Below are positions 53,564 through 63,444 of a stretch of DNA of 64,000 nt, piece after piece. The notes beneath the pieces were generated by a model. That model saw only the letters and a program-made list of their open reading frames with translations. It did not search any database and was not told the DNA's origin. Each line of letters opens with the position of its first letter. Positions within the stretch are counted from its first letter, which is position 1. The stretch spans positions 233,356-297,355 of the forward strand of contig NZ_JAJTTF010000007.1 of NCBI RefSeq assembly GCF_021341785.1, in the 5' to 3' direction. A program made the position numbers and the translations under genes. The DNA is from Microbacterium sp. Au-Mic1. GTDB lineage: Bacteria; Actinomycetota; Actinomycetes; Actinomycetales; Microbacteriaceae.

Positions 53564-53580
53564 GAGGGGGTTCCTTCCGA

Positions 53581-54306
53581 TCAGAGGTGGAGGTCGCCGG
53601 CGCCGGCCAGGCCGGTCGCGGCGTAATAGCCGGTGATGTGCTCGCGCACGAGCGCCGCGGCCGCGTTGGCCCGGCCCTCGTCGATCGCACGGACGATGCC
53701 GCGGTGCTCTGCCCGGAGCCGGGCCGCCATGTCCGTCCAGTCTTCGATTCCGGCGGATCCGGTGCGCACGTACGATTCGATGCTGTCGCGCAGTCCTGTC
53801 ATCATCGCCGCGACGACGGAGTTCCCGCTGGCCTCGGCCAGAGTGAGGTGCAGTTGAGCGTCGAGCGCGAGGAAGTCGGCGGCGCTGAGGTCGGCGTCCA
53901 TCGCGTCGAGGAGCCGATGGGCCTCCGCCGTGTCGGCCGCTCCCCCGGCCAGGGCCGTGACGACCGCCTGCTCCAGGATGAGGCGCGTGCCGACGATATC
54001 GGCGATGGGGAAGCTCTGAGCGGCGACCTGGAGGCGCAGCAGCGCGGACAGCCCCCCGCCCGGGGCCGCGATGACGATCGCCCCCGCCTGCGGGCCGGAT
54101 CCGGTCGACGTGCGGATGAGTCCCATCACCTCGAGCACGCGGATCGCCTCTCGCACACTGGAGCGCCCCACGCCGAGCTCGGCCGCGAGATCGCGTTCAC
54201 TGGGCAGCCGGTCGCCGGGCCCGAGTTCGCCGTCGACCAAGCGCTGCTCTACGTGCTGCAGCACCGTGCGCCAGGTGCGCGCGGGCGCATCTCTGCGATC
54301 GGGCAT
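53581..54306 (-). CDS. FadR/LldR-type GntR-family regulator
   Basis: The 241-residue regulator has an N-terminal GntR winged helix ([36 protein letters not shown]) and a C-terminal FCD ligand domain with metal-binding His residues ([15 protein letters not shown] and [11 protein letters not shown]). Together with the neighbouring lactate dehydrogenase it is most likely an LldR that is released by lactate. AGGAGG lies 6 bases before the ATG, and its own promoter carries two operators. Confidence 0.88.
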   Translation of the reverse strand: MPDRRDAPARTWRTVLQHVEQRLVDGELGPGDRLPSERDLAAELGVGRSSVREAIRVLEVMGLIRTSTGSGPQAGAIVIAAPGGGLSALLRLQVAAQSFPIADIVGTRLILEQAVVTALAGGAADTAEAHRLLDAMDADLSAADFLALDAQLHLTLAEASGNSVVAAMMTGLRDSIESYVRTGSAGIEDWTDMAARLRAEHRGIVRAIDEGRANAAAALVREHITGYYAATGLAGAGDLHL

Positions 54307-54316
54307 CCGTCCTCCT

Positions 54317-54354
54317 GTGGTCTGACCACAGCCTAGGGTCTGTGGTCAGACCAC
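54317..54354 (-). promoter_or_regulatory. Twin operators of the lld operon
   Basis: GTGGTCTGACCAC (54317-54329) and GTGGTCAGACCAC (54342-54354) are perfect palindromes centred 25 bases apart. They match the TGGTCnGACCA sites of FadR-group GntR regulators. On the minus strand a -10 (TAGGCT) lies between them, so two dimers would flank the promoter and repress the regulator and lldD together. Confidence 0.85.
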
Positions 54355-54476
54355 GCAACCCGTCGCGTCATCCTCGTTCGAAGAGCGAAGTCTGTCGCCG
54401 ATTGGCCGAATCCACAGCGAGCATCGCTCCCCGAAACCGGAAGCGTCTCCCTCGAGCAGGGGCGAGTCCCATCGCC

Positions 54477-55091
54477 TCAGCCCAGGCGACCGCCGGATTC
54501 CTGCAGATAGCAGTGACCGCACAGCGACTCGTAGGTGGTGACGACCTGGTCGCCGGCGCCGTCGATCGCGACCTGGTCGCCATCGAACACGAAGCGGTCC
54601 CCGATCCGACGGCCGTTGAACACGGCCTTGCGACCGCAGCGGCAGATCGTCTTGAGCTCCTCGAGCGTGTGCGCGATCGCGAGCAGCCGCCCGGATCCCG
54701 GGAAGGCGTGCGTGAGGAAGTCGTTGCGGATGCCGTACGCGAGTACGGGGATGTCATCCTCGACCGCGATGCGGAACAGGTCATCGACCTGCGCCGGGTC
54801 CAGGAACTGCGCCTCGTCCACGAGCAGGCAGGCGACGTCGTTGCCGGCACGCCGGACGCGGTCGCGCTCCCGATGGAACAGCGCCCTCGCGCCCTCCGTC
54901 GCTCCGATCAGGAAGTCGACCTCGCGCGTCATGCCGAGACGACTCTCGACCTGCGAGGCACCCTTGGTGTCGATCGCGGGCTTGGCGAGCAGCACGTGCT
55001 GGCCGCGTTCCTCGTAGTTGTAGGCGGCCTGCAGCAGAGCCGTGGACTTGCCGGAGTTCATCGCCCCGTAGCGGAAGTACAGCTTGGCCAC
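54477..55091 (-). CDS. tdk: Thymidine kinase
   Basis: The 204-residue type II thymidine kinase has P-loop YGAMNSGKSTALLQAAYN, Walker B-like LLVDEAQFLDP, the lasso region with CRCG and CGHC zinc-binding pairs, and TTYESLCGHCY at the C-terminus. It phosphorylates thymidine for salvage. The GTG start has no clear ribosome site; it follows the mqo stop by 9 bases and may depend on coupling. The 170-base gap downstream of it has no clear terminator. Confidence 0.93.
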   Translation of the reverse strand: MAKLYFRYGAMNSGKSTALLQAAYNYEERGQHVLLAKPAIDTKGASQVESRLGMTREVDFLIGATEGARALFHRERDRVRRAGNDVACLLVDEAQFLDPAQVDDLFRIAVEDDIPVLAYGIRNDFLTHAFPGSGRLLAIAHTLEELKTICRCGRKAVFNGRRIGDRFVFDGDQVAIDGAGDQVVTTYESLCGHCYLQESGGRLG

Positions 55092-55100
55092 GGCGCCGGA

Positions 55101-56561
55101 TCAGGCCGTCAGGTCGAGCGTCTTCGCCGTGGCGCCCATCGATGCGCGCGCGTCCGCCGCGGAGTCGTTGAGCTTCTCGCCGAGCGTCGGGATCAGCTCC
55201 TGCAGCTTCGGCTCCCAGTCGCCGTACTGCTCCGGGAAGCAGCGCTGCAGCACGTCGAGCATGACCGGCACGGCCGTGGACGCCCCCGGGGAGGCGCCGA
55301 GCAGGCCCGCGATCGTGCCGTCGGCCGCCGCGACGACCTCGGTGCCGAACTGCAGCTTGCCGCCCTTCATGACCTGCGCGCGCTGACCGGCCTGCAGCAG
55401 CTCCCAGTCCTCGTCCTGCGCAGTGGGCATGAACTCGCGCAGTGTGTCGACCTTCTTGCGGTGCGTCTTCAGCAGCTCGCTGACCAGGTACTTGATGAGG
55501 TCGACGTTGGTGAACGCCACCTTGAGCATGCTGCCCAGGTTGTGGGCGCGCACCTGGGTGACGATGTCCAGCATCCCGCCCTGCTTCAGGAACTTCGGGC
55601 TGAACGTGGCGAACGGGCCGAACAGCAGGCTCGTCTCCCCGTCGACCACGCGGGTGTCGAGGTGCGGCACCGACATCGGCGGTGCACCGACCGGCGCCTG
55701 CGAGTAGACCTTGGCCTGATGCTTGGCGACGATCGCCGGGTTCGATGTCTTCAGCCACTGCCCGCCGATCGGGAAGCAGCCGTAGCCCTTGATCTCGGAG
55801 ATGCCGGAGCCCTGCAGCAGCTTGAGCGCCCAGCCGCCCGCGCCGACGAACACGAAGCGGGCGTTGATCGAGCCCGGGGCATTGCCGATCACGTTGCGGT
55901 ACCGCACGTCCCAGGTGCCGTCCTTGCGCTGCTTGAGTTTGCGGACCTCGTGGTTGCGCAGCAGCGTGAAGCGGTCGTCCTCGGTGAGGTGATCGAAGAG
56001 CTGGCGGGTGAGGGATCCGAAGTCGACATCGGTGCCGCTCGGCACCCGGGTCGCGGCGAACGGCTCGCCCTTGCGGCGCTGCTCCATCAGCAGCGGCGCC
56101 CACTGGTTGATCACGCGGGAGTCCTCGCTGAACTCGATCCCCGCGAACAGCGGCTGCTCCTTGAGGACCTCATAGCGGTGGCGCAGGTAGTCGACGTCCT
56201 TCTGCCCGCGCACGAACGTCATGTGCGGCGTGGAGTTGATGAACGTCGTGGGCGCGTCGAGCACACCGCGGTCGACCAGCGTCGACCACAGCTGACGGCT
56301 GAGCTGGAACTGCTCGTTGATGCCGATCGCCTTCGCGGGATCCAGCGCGCCGCCCTTGCCCTCGGGCATGTAGTTCAGCTCGCACAGGGCCGCGTGGCCC
56401 GTGCCCGCGTTGTTCCACGCGTTCGAGCTCTCCTCTGCGACGTCGCTCAGCCGCTCGAAGGCGACGACCTTCCAGTCGGGCTGCAGTTCCCGCAGCAGGG
56501 TTCCCAGGGTGGCGCTCATGATGCCACCGCCGATGAGGACGACGTCGACGGATTCAGTCAC
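55101..56561 (-). CDS. mqo: Malate:quinone oxidoreductase
   Basis: The 486-residue flavoprotein opens with the FAD motif VVLIGGGIMSATLGTLLREL and keeps family markers SSNAWNNAGTGHAALCELNY, SRQLWSTLVDRGVL, FVFVGAGGWALKLLQGSGI and LLGASPGASTAVPVMLDVLQ. It oxidises malate at the membrane and gives electrons to quinone, in place of or beside malate dehydrogenase. The GTG start lies 6 bases after TAGACT, so a leaderless mRNA is expected. Confidence 0.95.
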   Translation of the reverse strand: MTESVDVVLIGGGIMSATLGTLLRELQPDWKVVAFERLSDVAEESSNAWNNAGTGHAALCELNYMPEGKGGALDPAKAIGINEQFQLSRQLWSTLVDRGVLDAPTTFINSTPHMTFVRGQKDVDYLRHRYEVLKEQPLFAGIEFSEDSRVINQWAPLLMEQRRKGEPFAATRVPSGTDVDFGSLTRQLFDHLTEDDRFTLLRNHEVRKLKQRKDGTWDVRYRNVIGNAPGSINARFVFVGAGGWALKLLQGSGISEIKGYGCFPIGGQWLKTSNPAIVAKHQAKVYSQAPVGAPPMSVPHLDTRVVDGETSLLFGPFATFSPKFLKQGGMLDIVTQVRAHNLGSMLKVAFTNVDLIKYLVSELLKTHRKKVDTLREFMPTAQDEDWELLQAGQRAQVMKGGKLQFGTEVVAAADGTIAGLLGASPGASTAVPVMLDVLQRCFPEQYGDWEPKLQELIPTLGEKLNDSAADARASMGATAKTLDLTA

Positions 56562-56611
56562 TCGAACAGTCTAGTTGTCCGCGAGAGTCGAGTTCTTCGC
56601 CGTGGCGGCCA

Positions 56612-56639
56612 TCCGTCGCCGGACATTCGCCACGACGGA
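56612..56639 (-). terminator. Possible terminator of asd
   Basis: TCCGTCG and CGACGGA form a 7-bp stem with a 14-base loop in the gap after the asd stop. No T-run follows. Confidence 0.35.
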
Positions 56640-56690
56640 CATCACCGTCGAGAGGTGCGGATCCCGGACTTTCCCCGGCTGGCGAGGACC

Positions 56691-57899
<1,209 letters not shown>

Positions 57900-57910
57900 C
57901 GCCGCGCGGA

Positions 57911-58429
57911 TCAGCGACCGGTGCCGGCGGCGACGACGGCTTCGACCTCGCCGTCCAGGCCGTACGCGGCGTGCACCACGCGCGCGGCCTCGGCCAGCTC
58001 GTCGCCGCGAACGACCACGGAGATGCGGATCTCGGAGGTCGAGATCATCTCCAGGTTCACGCCCGCGATCGACAGCGCCTCGAAGAGGATGGCGGAGACG
58101 CCCGAGTGCGTGCGCATGCCGGCGCCCACGACCGACAGCTTGCCGATCTGGTCGTCGTGCAGCAGGCTCTCGAAGCCCACGTCGGACTGCTCGGCCGCCA
58201 GCGCCTTGAGCGCGGCGGAGGCGTCGGACTTCGGCAGCGTGAAGGAGATGTCGGTGCGACCGGTGGACGCGGCGGACACGTTCTGCACGATCATGTCGAC
58301 GTTCGCGCCGGACTTGGCCACGATCTTGAAGATCTCCGCGGCCTTGCCCGGCACGTCGGGAACACCCGCGACCGTGACCTTGGCCTGGCTGAGGTCGGTG
58401 GCGACACCGGCGACGATCGGCTCTTCCAT
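57911..58429 (-). CDS. Aspartate kinase beta subunit from internal start
   Basis: Within lysC an in-frame ATG at 58429 is preceded by GAGGGAG at a spacing of 6 bases, a strong ribosome site. It would yield a 172-residue protein, [18 protein letters not shown] onward, made of the two ACT domains. This equals the known length of the Corynebacterium beta subunit translated from the same kind of internal site. Confidence 0.75.
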   Translation of the reverse strand: MEEPIVAGVATDLSQAKVTVAGVPDVPGKAAEIFKIVAKSGANVDMIVQNVSAASTGRTDISFTLPKSDASAALKALAAEQSDVGFESLLHDDQIGKLSVVGAGMRTHSGVSAILFEALSIAGVNLEMISTSEIRISVVVRGDELAEAARVVHAAYGLDGEVEAVVAAGTGR

Positions 58430-59197
58430 GATTGCTCCCTCGGATTCGCGGGGGTTCTTCATGCCCTCGCCCAGAACGTAGGTGCCCTCCGTCGACGTGA
58501 AGCTCGACCGGGCGTGGATCAGGACGCCGTGCCGGCGCGCGTACTCGACGGCGCGGATGTACAGCACCTTGGCGCCGTTCGCGGCCAGCTCGAGCATCTC
58601 CTCGCTCGAGACGTGCGACAGCTTGTGCGCGAGCGGGACCACGCGCGGGTCGGCGGTGAAGATGCCGTCGACGTCACTGTAGATCTCGCAGACGTCGGCG
58701 TCGAGGGCGGCGGCGAGCGCGACCGCGGTGGTGTCGGATCCGCCGCGACCGAGGGTCGTGATGTCCTGAGTGTCGTCGTTGATGCCCTGGAAACCGGCGA
58801 CGATGACGATGGCGCCCTCGTCGAGCGCCTCGCGCAGACGCGTCGGGGTGACCTCGACGATGCGCGCGGATCCGTGCCGGCTGTCGGTGCGCATCCCGGC
58901 CTGCGGTCCCGTGAAGGAGCGCGCATCGAAGCCCATCGAGTGGATCGCCATCGCGAGCAGGGCCATCGAGATGCGCTCGCCGCTCGACAGCAGCATGTCG
59001 AGCTCGCGCGGCGCGGGGATCGGCGCGACCTGGGCCGCGAGGTCGAGCAGCTCGTCCGTGGTGTCGCCCATGGCGCTCACGGCCACGACGACGTCGTGTC
59101 CGGCGCGGCGCGTGTCGACGATGCGCTTCGCGACGCGCTTGATGCTCTCTGCGTCGGCGACGGACGAGCCGCCGTACTTCTGCACGATGAGGGCCAC
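57911..59197 (-). CDS. lysC: Aspartate kinase (alpha subunit)
   Basis: The 428-residue kinase has [20 protein letters not shown] at the N-terminus, [38 protein letters not shown] and [14 protein letters not shown] in the catalytic domain (about 1-245), and two ACT domains after about 265 that bind lysine and threonine for feedback inhibition. It makes aspartyl phosphate, the first step of the aspartate pathway. GTG with AGGAGTG upstream. Length and layout equal those of the alpha2beta2 enzyme of Corynebacterium, and an internal start for the beta subunit is present. Confidence 0.95.
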   Translation of the reverse strand: MALIVQKYGGSSVADAESIKRVAKRIVDTRRAGHDVVVAVSAMGDTTDELLDLAAQVAPIPAPRELDMLLSSGERISMALLAMAIHSMGFDARSFTGPQAGMRTDSRHGSARIVEVTPTRLREALDEGAIVIVAGFQGINDDTQDITTLGRGGSDTTAVALAAALDADVCEIYSDVDGIFTADPRVVPLAHKLSHVSSEEMLELAANGAKVLYIRAVEYARRHGVLIHARSSFTSTEGTYVLGEGMKNPRESEGAIMEEPIVAGVATDLSQAKVTVAGVPDVPGKAAEIFKIVAKSGANVDMIVQNVSAASTGRTDISFTLPKSDASAALKALAAEQSDVGFESLLHDDQIGKLSVVGAGMRTHSGVSAILFEALSIAGVNLEMISTSEIRISVVVRGDELAEAARVVHAAYGLDGEVEAVVAAGTGR

Positions 59198-59306
59198 GGA
59201 TCACTCCTGGGGGATGCCGGGCGCCGGGGGCGGCGCACCACCGCACATTCTACGAGCGCACTCCATGCCGGATCCGGTATGTGACGGTGCCGAGCGCCCT
59301 GGAGCC

Positions 59307-59924
59307 TCAGAGCAGGCCGCGGCGGCGGGCCTCGGAGACGGCGCCCGTGCGGCTCTCGGCGCCGAGCTTGTCGAGCAGATGCACGATGTGCGTCTTCACC
59401 GTGGCTTCCGTGACGAACAGGCGCACCGCGATCTCGCGGTTGCTGAGGCCCTCGGACACGAGCGCCAGCACCTCCTGCTCACGCGCTGTCAGCTCGACCC
59501 GCGGTGCACGCAGCGCGGCGACCAAGCGCTCGTCCCCGCCGGGGGTGGGCACGGTGGATCCGGCAGCCGCGTCCACGATCGCCCGGGAGATGACCTCGAT
59601 GCCCACCTCCTTGAGCAGATAACCGGCGGCACCCGCCTCGACCGCCCGGACGATCTGGGCGTCGTGGTCGAACGTGGTGAGGATCAGGACCGCGGGCGCC
59701 CCCGGGAGCGCCCGCAGTGCGGCGGTCGTGGCGACCCCGTCCATGCCCTCCCCGAGGCGCAGATCGCAGAGCACGACGTCGGGGTGCAGCTCGCGGGCGG
59801 CTGTGACGGCCTCTTCGCCCGTGCCGACCTCGGCGAGCACGTCGAAGCCGCGCGCCTCGACGACGGCGCGGATCCCGGCACGCACGATCGGGTGGTCGTC
59901 GACGATGATCAGCCGGACGCTCAC
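59307..59924 (-). CDS. NarL/LuxR-family response regulator
   Basis: The 205-residue regulator has a receiver domain (LIIVDDHPIVRAGIRAVVEA, phospho-acceptor Asp in VVLCDLRLGEGMDGV, Lys in YLLKEVGIEV) and a C-terminal LuxR-type helix-turn-helix (LTAREQEVLALVSEGLSNRE, IAVRLFVTEATVKTHIVHLL). Its GTG overlaps the kinase stop (GTGA). Targets are not known; the divergent DUF2871 gene is a candidate. Confidence 0.92.
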   Translation of the reverse strand: MSVRLIIVDDHPIVRAGIRAVVEARGFDVLAEVGTGEEAVTAARELHPDVVLCDLRLGEGMDGVATTAALRALPGAPAVLILTTFDHDAQIVRAVEAGAAGYLLKEVGIEVISRAIVDAAAGSTVPTPGGDERLVAALRAPRVELTAREQEVLALVSEGLSNREIAVRLFVTEATVKTHIVHLLDKLGAESRTGAVSEARRRGLL

Positions 59925-61252
59925 TTCGACTCCCTTCGGTCGCTCAGCGCGACGCTTGGCGCTTCCCCGTTGCCGTCCGTGCCGCTGCCCCGGACGATGC
60001 TGCTGCCGTCCCCCGCGCCGAGGCTCGCCCCCGTGCCGAGCGGCAGTGTCGCCTCGATCGTGGTCCCGGCGCCGGGAGCGGAGCGGATCGTGAGCTCCCC
60101 GCCTCCCTCGCGCAGCCGCGAGCGCATCGCGGCGAGGCCGTACGACGCGTCGGAGGGGCGCACGGCCTGGTCGAATCCGACGCCGTCGTCCTCGATCCGC
60201 AGGCGGACGGATCCGCCTGCGGCCGTCAGGGCCACGTGCACCGTCTCCGCGTGCGCGTGCCGACGCACGTTCGCCAGCGCGGACTGGGCGACGCGCAGCA
60301 GTGCGACCTCGATCGGCGTCGAGAGCGGGGGCAGGTCCGGATCCACCTGCAGCGCGCCGGTGACGCCGGTCTCGTCGTGCAGGGCATCGAGCATGCGGTC
60401 GAGAGCGGCGGAGAGCGCGGACTCGTCGAGATCCGCGGGGGCGAGTGCCGCAACGATGCGGCGCAGCTCGGTGAGCGAATGCTGGGCGAGCTGCTCGATC
60501 TGGGCGGTGCGATCAGGACGCGCCCCTGGGGCAGGAACCGCGGGATCCGCAGCGGCGCTTCCCGCAGGATCCACCGGATCCAGGCGGGCGAGCATGACGA
60601 TCGTGCTGAGCTCCTGCGCGATGGTGTCGTGCAGATCGCGGGCGAGTCGCGTGCGCTCGCGCGTGGCACCGGCCTCGCGCTGACTCGCGGCGAGCTCGTC
60701 GTGCAGGCGCTCCGCCTCATGCTGTGCGCGCAGCATCGAGTCGATGAGTCGCTCCCGCTCGGCCGCATCGCGCAGCATCGCGTCGTAGCCGAGCGACACC
60801 GCGAAGGCGAAGCCGCCCCCGACGAGCGGCCCGATGAGGTGGGCGAGCGAGGTTCCGGGTTGCACCCCGCCGGGATGGAGCATCGGGGCGACGATCGATG
60901 CGACGAGCACGACCGCGACGAAGCCGAGCGACCACGGCAGCCTCAGCACGTGCCCTGCGAGCAGCAGCAGCGGGAACGCGAGCCAGACGAACTCCGCGGA
61001 CAGCGCGAGCATTCCGATCCAGATCGCGAGCAGCCCCAGCATCCACCAGACCGCGGCCCGTTTGTGCGCGAACCCGGCACCGGCGCCGTACCACGCCAGG
61101 TACACGGCCGCGGCGAGCAGAACGGGCAGCAGCTCCCCCTCGATGCCCGCGCGAGCGGTGGTGACGACGACGAGCACGACCGTGATGAGGTGCAGGGCGA
61201 AACGCGCGCCGCGCAGCATCTGCCGACGGGCGGAGGCGGGCGCGGTGGTCAT
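59921..61252 (-). CDS. Sensor histidine kinase, HisKA_3 type
   Basis: The 443-residue kinase has about six N-terminal hydrophobic helices with little extracellular loop (about 15-160), a short coiled coil, the dimerisation/phosphorylation segment TRLARDLHDTIAQELSTIVM with the phospho-His, and a HATPase domain (LANVRRHAHAETVHV, IEDDGVGFDQAV, GGELTIRSAPGAGTTI). It should sense a membrane or intramembrane signal and phosphorylate the coupled regulator. ATG at 61252 begins 15 residues before the first helix. Confidence 0.9.
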   Translation of the reverse strand: MTTAPASARRQMLRGARFALHLITVVLVVVTTARAGIEGELLPVLLAAAVYLAWYGAGAGFAHKRAAVWWMLGLLAIWIGMLALSAEFVWLAFPLLLLAGHVLRLPWSLGFVAVVLVASIVAPMLHPGGVQPGTSLAHLIGPLVGGGFAFAVSLGYDAMLRDAAERERLIDSMLRAQHEAERLHDELAASQREAGATRERTRLARDLHDTIAQELSTIVMLARLDPVDPAGSAAADPAVPAPGARPDRTAQIEQLAQHSLTELRRIVAALAPADLDESALSAALDRMLDALHDETGVTGALQVDPDLPPLSTPIEVALLRVAQSALANVRRHAHAETVHVALTAAGGSVRLRIEDDGVGFDQAVRPSDASYGLAAMRSRLREGGGELTIRSAPGAGTTIEATLPLGTGASLGAGDGSSIVRGSGTDGNGEAPSVALSDRRESK

Positions 61253-61348
61253 GCTCCGATTCTCCCGGGTCGGTGGGACGTCTGCCCAGCCCCGGGCCTC
61301 GTTCGTTCGATGGATGCGCGGGGAGGCGGATGCGGGGAGGGTGGGATC

Positions 61349-61822
61349 ATGACCGCTTCCGCCGACATCGCATCCTCGCCCTCCGCCGCGCCCGCTCAGC
61401 GTCGCGCGCTCACCCAGCTCTTCATCTCCACCGTCGTCTGGATCACCCTGGGGCTCGCCGCCGGGCTGTTCTACCGCGAGTTCACGAAGGCACAGGGCTT
61501 TCCGAACGGCTTCAGCGGGCAGCTCGCACTCGTGCACACGCACCTGCTCACCCTCGGCGCAATCGTCACCCTCATCGTGCTCGCCCTGGAGAAGGCGTTC
61601 TCACTCTCGTCGAGCCGCCTGTTCCGCTGGTTCTTCTGGATCTACAACGCCGGCGTGCTGGTGACGGGATCCATGATGATGTGGCACGGGATCCTGGATG
61701 TGCTGAAGATCGAGGCGTCCAAGGCCATCTCCGGAATCGCCGGCGCCGGTCACATCCTGATCGGGGCGGCCTTCGTGCTGCTGCTGATCACTCTGTGGAA
61801 GGGGATCCGTCGGGCGTCCTGA
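61349..61822 (+). CDS. DUF2871 membrane protein
   Basis: The 157-residue protein has four hydrophobic spans (about 22-42, 58-82, 92-112 and 130-150) with conserved-looking His residues in LVHTHLLTLGAIVTLIVLAL and MMMWHGILDVLK, which may bind metal or heme. This is the DUF2871 family; function unknown. GGGAGGG precedes the ATG. It faces the histidine kinase gene across about 96 bases and overlaps the end of the EamA gene by 35 bases. Confidence 0.83.
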   Translation: MTASADIASSPSAAPAQRRALTQLFISTVVWITLGLAAGLFYREFTKAQGFPNGFSGQLALVHTHLLTLGAIVTLIVLALEKAFSLSSSRLFRWFFWIYNAGVLVTGSMMMWHGILDVLKIEASKAISGIAGAGHILIGAAFVLLLITLWKGIRRAS

Positions 61823-62798
61823 CCTCCGGGCCCGCCGCCGGCCTGCGCGTGGGCGCTGCGGCCGGCGGCACCGGCTCGGCGGTCAGCTCCACCGCGGTCT
61901 CGTCGACCGCCGCCTTCGGCCGCAGCCGACCGCCGGTGCCGGCGAACCAGCATCCGATGATCACCAGCGGGAACCCGACGAGCAGCCCGGGTGTGAGCGG
62001 CTCGGCGAGCACGATGGCCCCGAGGATAATCGCGATCACGGGGTTGACGTAGGTGAACAGCGGAGCTCGGACCGGGCCGACCTCCTTGATGAGGGCGAAG
62101 AAGGCCAGGAACGCGATGGCGGTGCAGATCACGCCCAGCGCGATCAGAGCCGCGATCGACGGCACCGTCGGCACCTGGTGCTGGGTCAGCAGCGCGACCG
62201 GCAGGTAGAGGATCCCGATGAACAGGAGCGCGAGCGTGATCGTTCCGATCGACGGTACGTGGCCGAGCTTGCGGGCGACGATGAACGGCGCCGTCGCATA
62301 GAGCACGGCGACGAGCAGCACCTCCCCCGCGGCGAAGAGGTCGACCTTGCCGCCGGTCAGCCCGGGACCGGCGACCACCACGCCGACGCCGACGAAGCCG
62401 ACGAGCAGACCGATCAGCCGCGCCGGCCGCAGCACGCCGCGGTCTCCGCCGCCGAGGGCGATGAGCGCCGCGAACAGCGGGACGGTCGCGACCAGCAGAC
62501 CCGTGAGGCCCGATGGCAGGGACTGCTCGGCATGGCCGAGCAGGAGGAACGGACCCGCCATCTCCACGAGGCCGAACGCGAGCACCCAGGGCCAGTGCTT
62601 CCATGCGGCCTTGATCGCGCCACTGCGGATCGCGAACGGCAGCAGCAGCAGCGCCGCGATGAGGGTCCTCCCCGCCACCATCGCCGGCGGGGAGAACGAC
62701 TCCACGACCACGCTGATGAGGAGGTAGGGCACGCCCCAGAGCAGGCACATCGCGCCGAAGAGCAGCCAGCCCCGACGGCTGAAGCCGGTGCCGCTCAC
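61788..62798 (-). CDS. EamA-family (DMT) transporter
   Basis: The 336-residue membrane protein has ten hydrophobic spans in two EamA halves: [20 protein letters not shown] and [20 protein letters not shown] in the first, [20 protein letters not shown] and [20 protein letters not shown] in the second, followed by a polar Pro/Ala-rich tail of about 40 residues. It is a presumed exporter of metabolites. The GTG overlaps the recR stop (GTGA). Confidence 0.88.
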   Translation of the reverse strand: MSGTGFSRRGWLLFGAMCLLWGVPYLLISVVVESFSPPAMVAGRTLIAALLLLPFAIRSGAIKAAWKHWPWVLAFGLVEMAGPFLLLGHAEQSLPSGLTGLLVATVPLFAALIALGGGDRGVLRPARLIGLLVGFVGVGVVVAGPGLTGGKVDLFAAGEVLLVAVLYATAPFIVARKLGHVPSIGTITLALLFIGILYLPVALLTQHQVPTVPSIAALIALGVICTAIAFLAFFALIKEVGPVRAPLFTYVNPVIAIILGAIVLAEPLTPGLLVGFPLVIIGCWFAGTGGRLRPKAAVDETAVELTAEPVPPAAAPTRRPAAGPEVRTPDGSPSTE

Positions 62799-63388
62799 AG
62801 GACGCGCCGACCCTCGAACGCCCGACCGAGCGTCACCTCATCGGCGTATTCCAGGTCGCCGCCCACCGGCAGGCCGGACGCGAGCCGCGAGACGGTGATC
62901 TGCATGCTGGTGAGCAGCCGGCTGAGATAGCTGGCCGTCGCTTCGCCCTCGAGGTTGGGGTTGGTGGCGAGGATGACCTCCTGCACGGTCCCGTCGGCGA
63001 GGCGCGTCATCAGTTGAGCGATGCGCAGGTCGTCCGGCCCCACCCCCGCGATCGGGCTGATCGCGCCGCCGAGCACGTGGTAGAGCCCGCGGAACTCACG
63101 GGTGCGCTCGATCGCCGCGACGTCCTTCGCGTCCTCGACCACGCAGATGAGCGCGGCGTTGCGGCGCGGGTCCCGGCAGATCGCGCAGCGCTCCTGCTCC
63201 GCGACGTTGCCGCAGATCTCGCAGAACCGCACCCGCTCGCGCACTTCCGAGAGCAGCTCGGCGAGCCGCTTCACGTCGAAGGAGGGCGTCTGCAGGATGT
63301 GGAACGTGATGCGCTGCGCGGATTTCGGGCCGATGCCCGGCAGGCGGCCGAACTCGTCGATCAGCTCCTGGACGATGCCGTCGTACAT
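62795..63388 (-). CDS. recR: Recombination protein RecR
   Basis: The 197-residue protein has the helix-hairpin-helix [18 protein letters not shown], the four-Cys zinc finger [19 protein letters not shown], and a Toprim domain with [16 protein letters not shown] and [20 protein letters not shown]. With RecO and RecF it loads RecA at gaps. It follows dnaX after 56 bases; the small ybaB-type gene often found between them is absent. Confidence 0.95.
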   Translation of the reverse strand: MYDGIVQELIDEFGRLPGIGPKSAQRITFHILQTPSFDVKRLAELLSEVRERVRFCEICGNVAEQERCAICRDPRRNAALICVVEDAKDVAAIERTREFRGLYHVLGGAISPIAGVGPDDLRIAQLMTRLADGTVQEVILATNPNLEGEATASYLSRLLTSMQITVSRLASGLPVGGDLEYADEVTLGRAFEGRRVL

Positions 63389-63444
63389 CTCGTGATCCTC
63401 ATGATCGTTCGTTCACTGTTGCTGGTCGCCGCGGTCGCGGTCCC

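Noticed and set aside
59267..59282. Short CCGGATCCGG palindrome between lysC and the response regulator
   Set aside because: GGATCC-centred palindromes are frequent across this window and give no specific signal.
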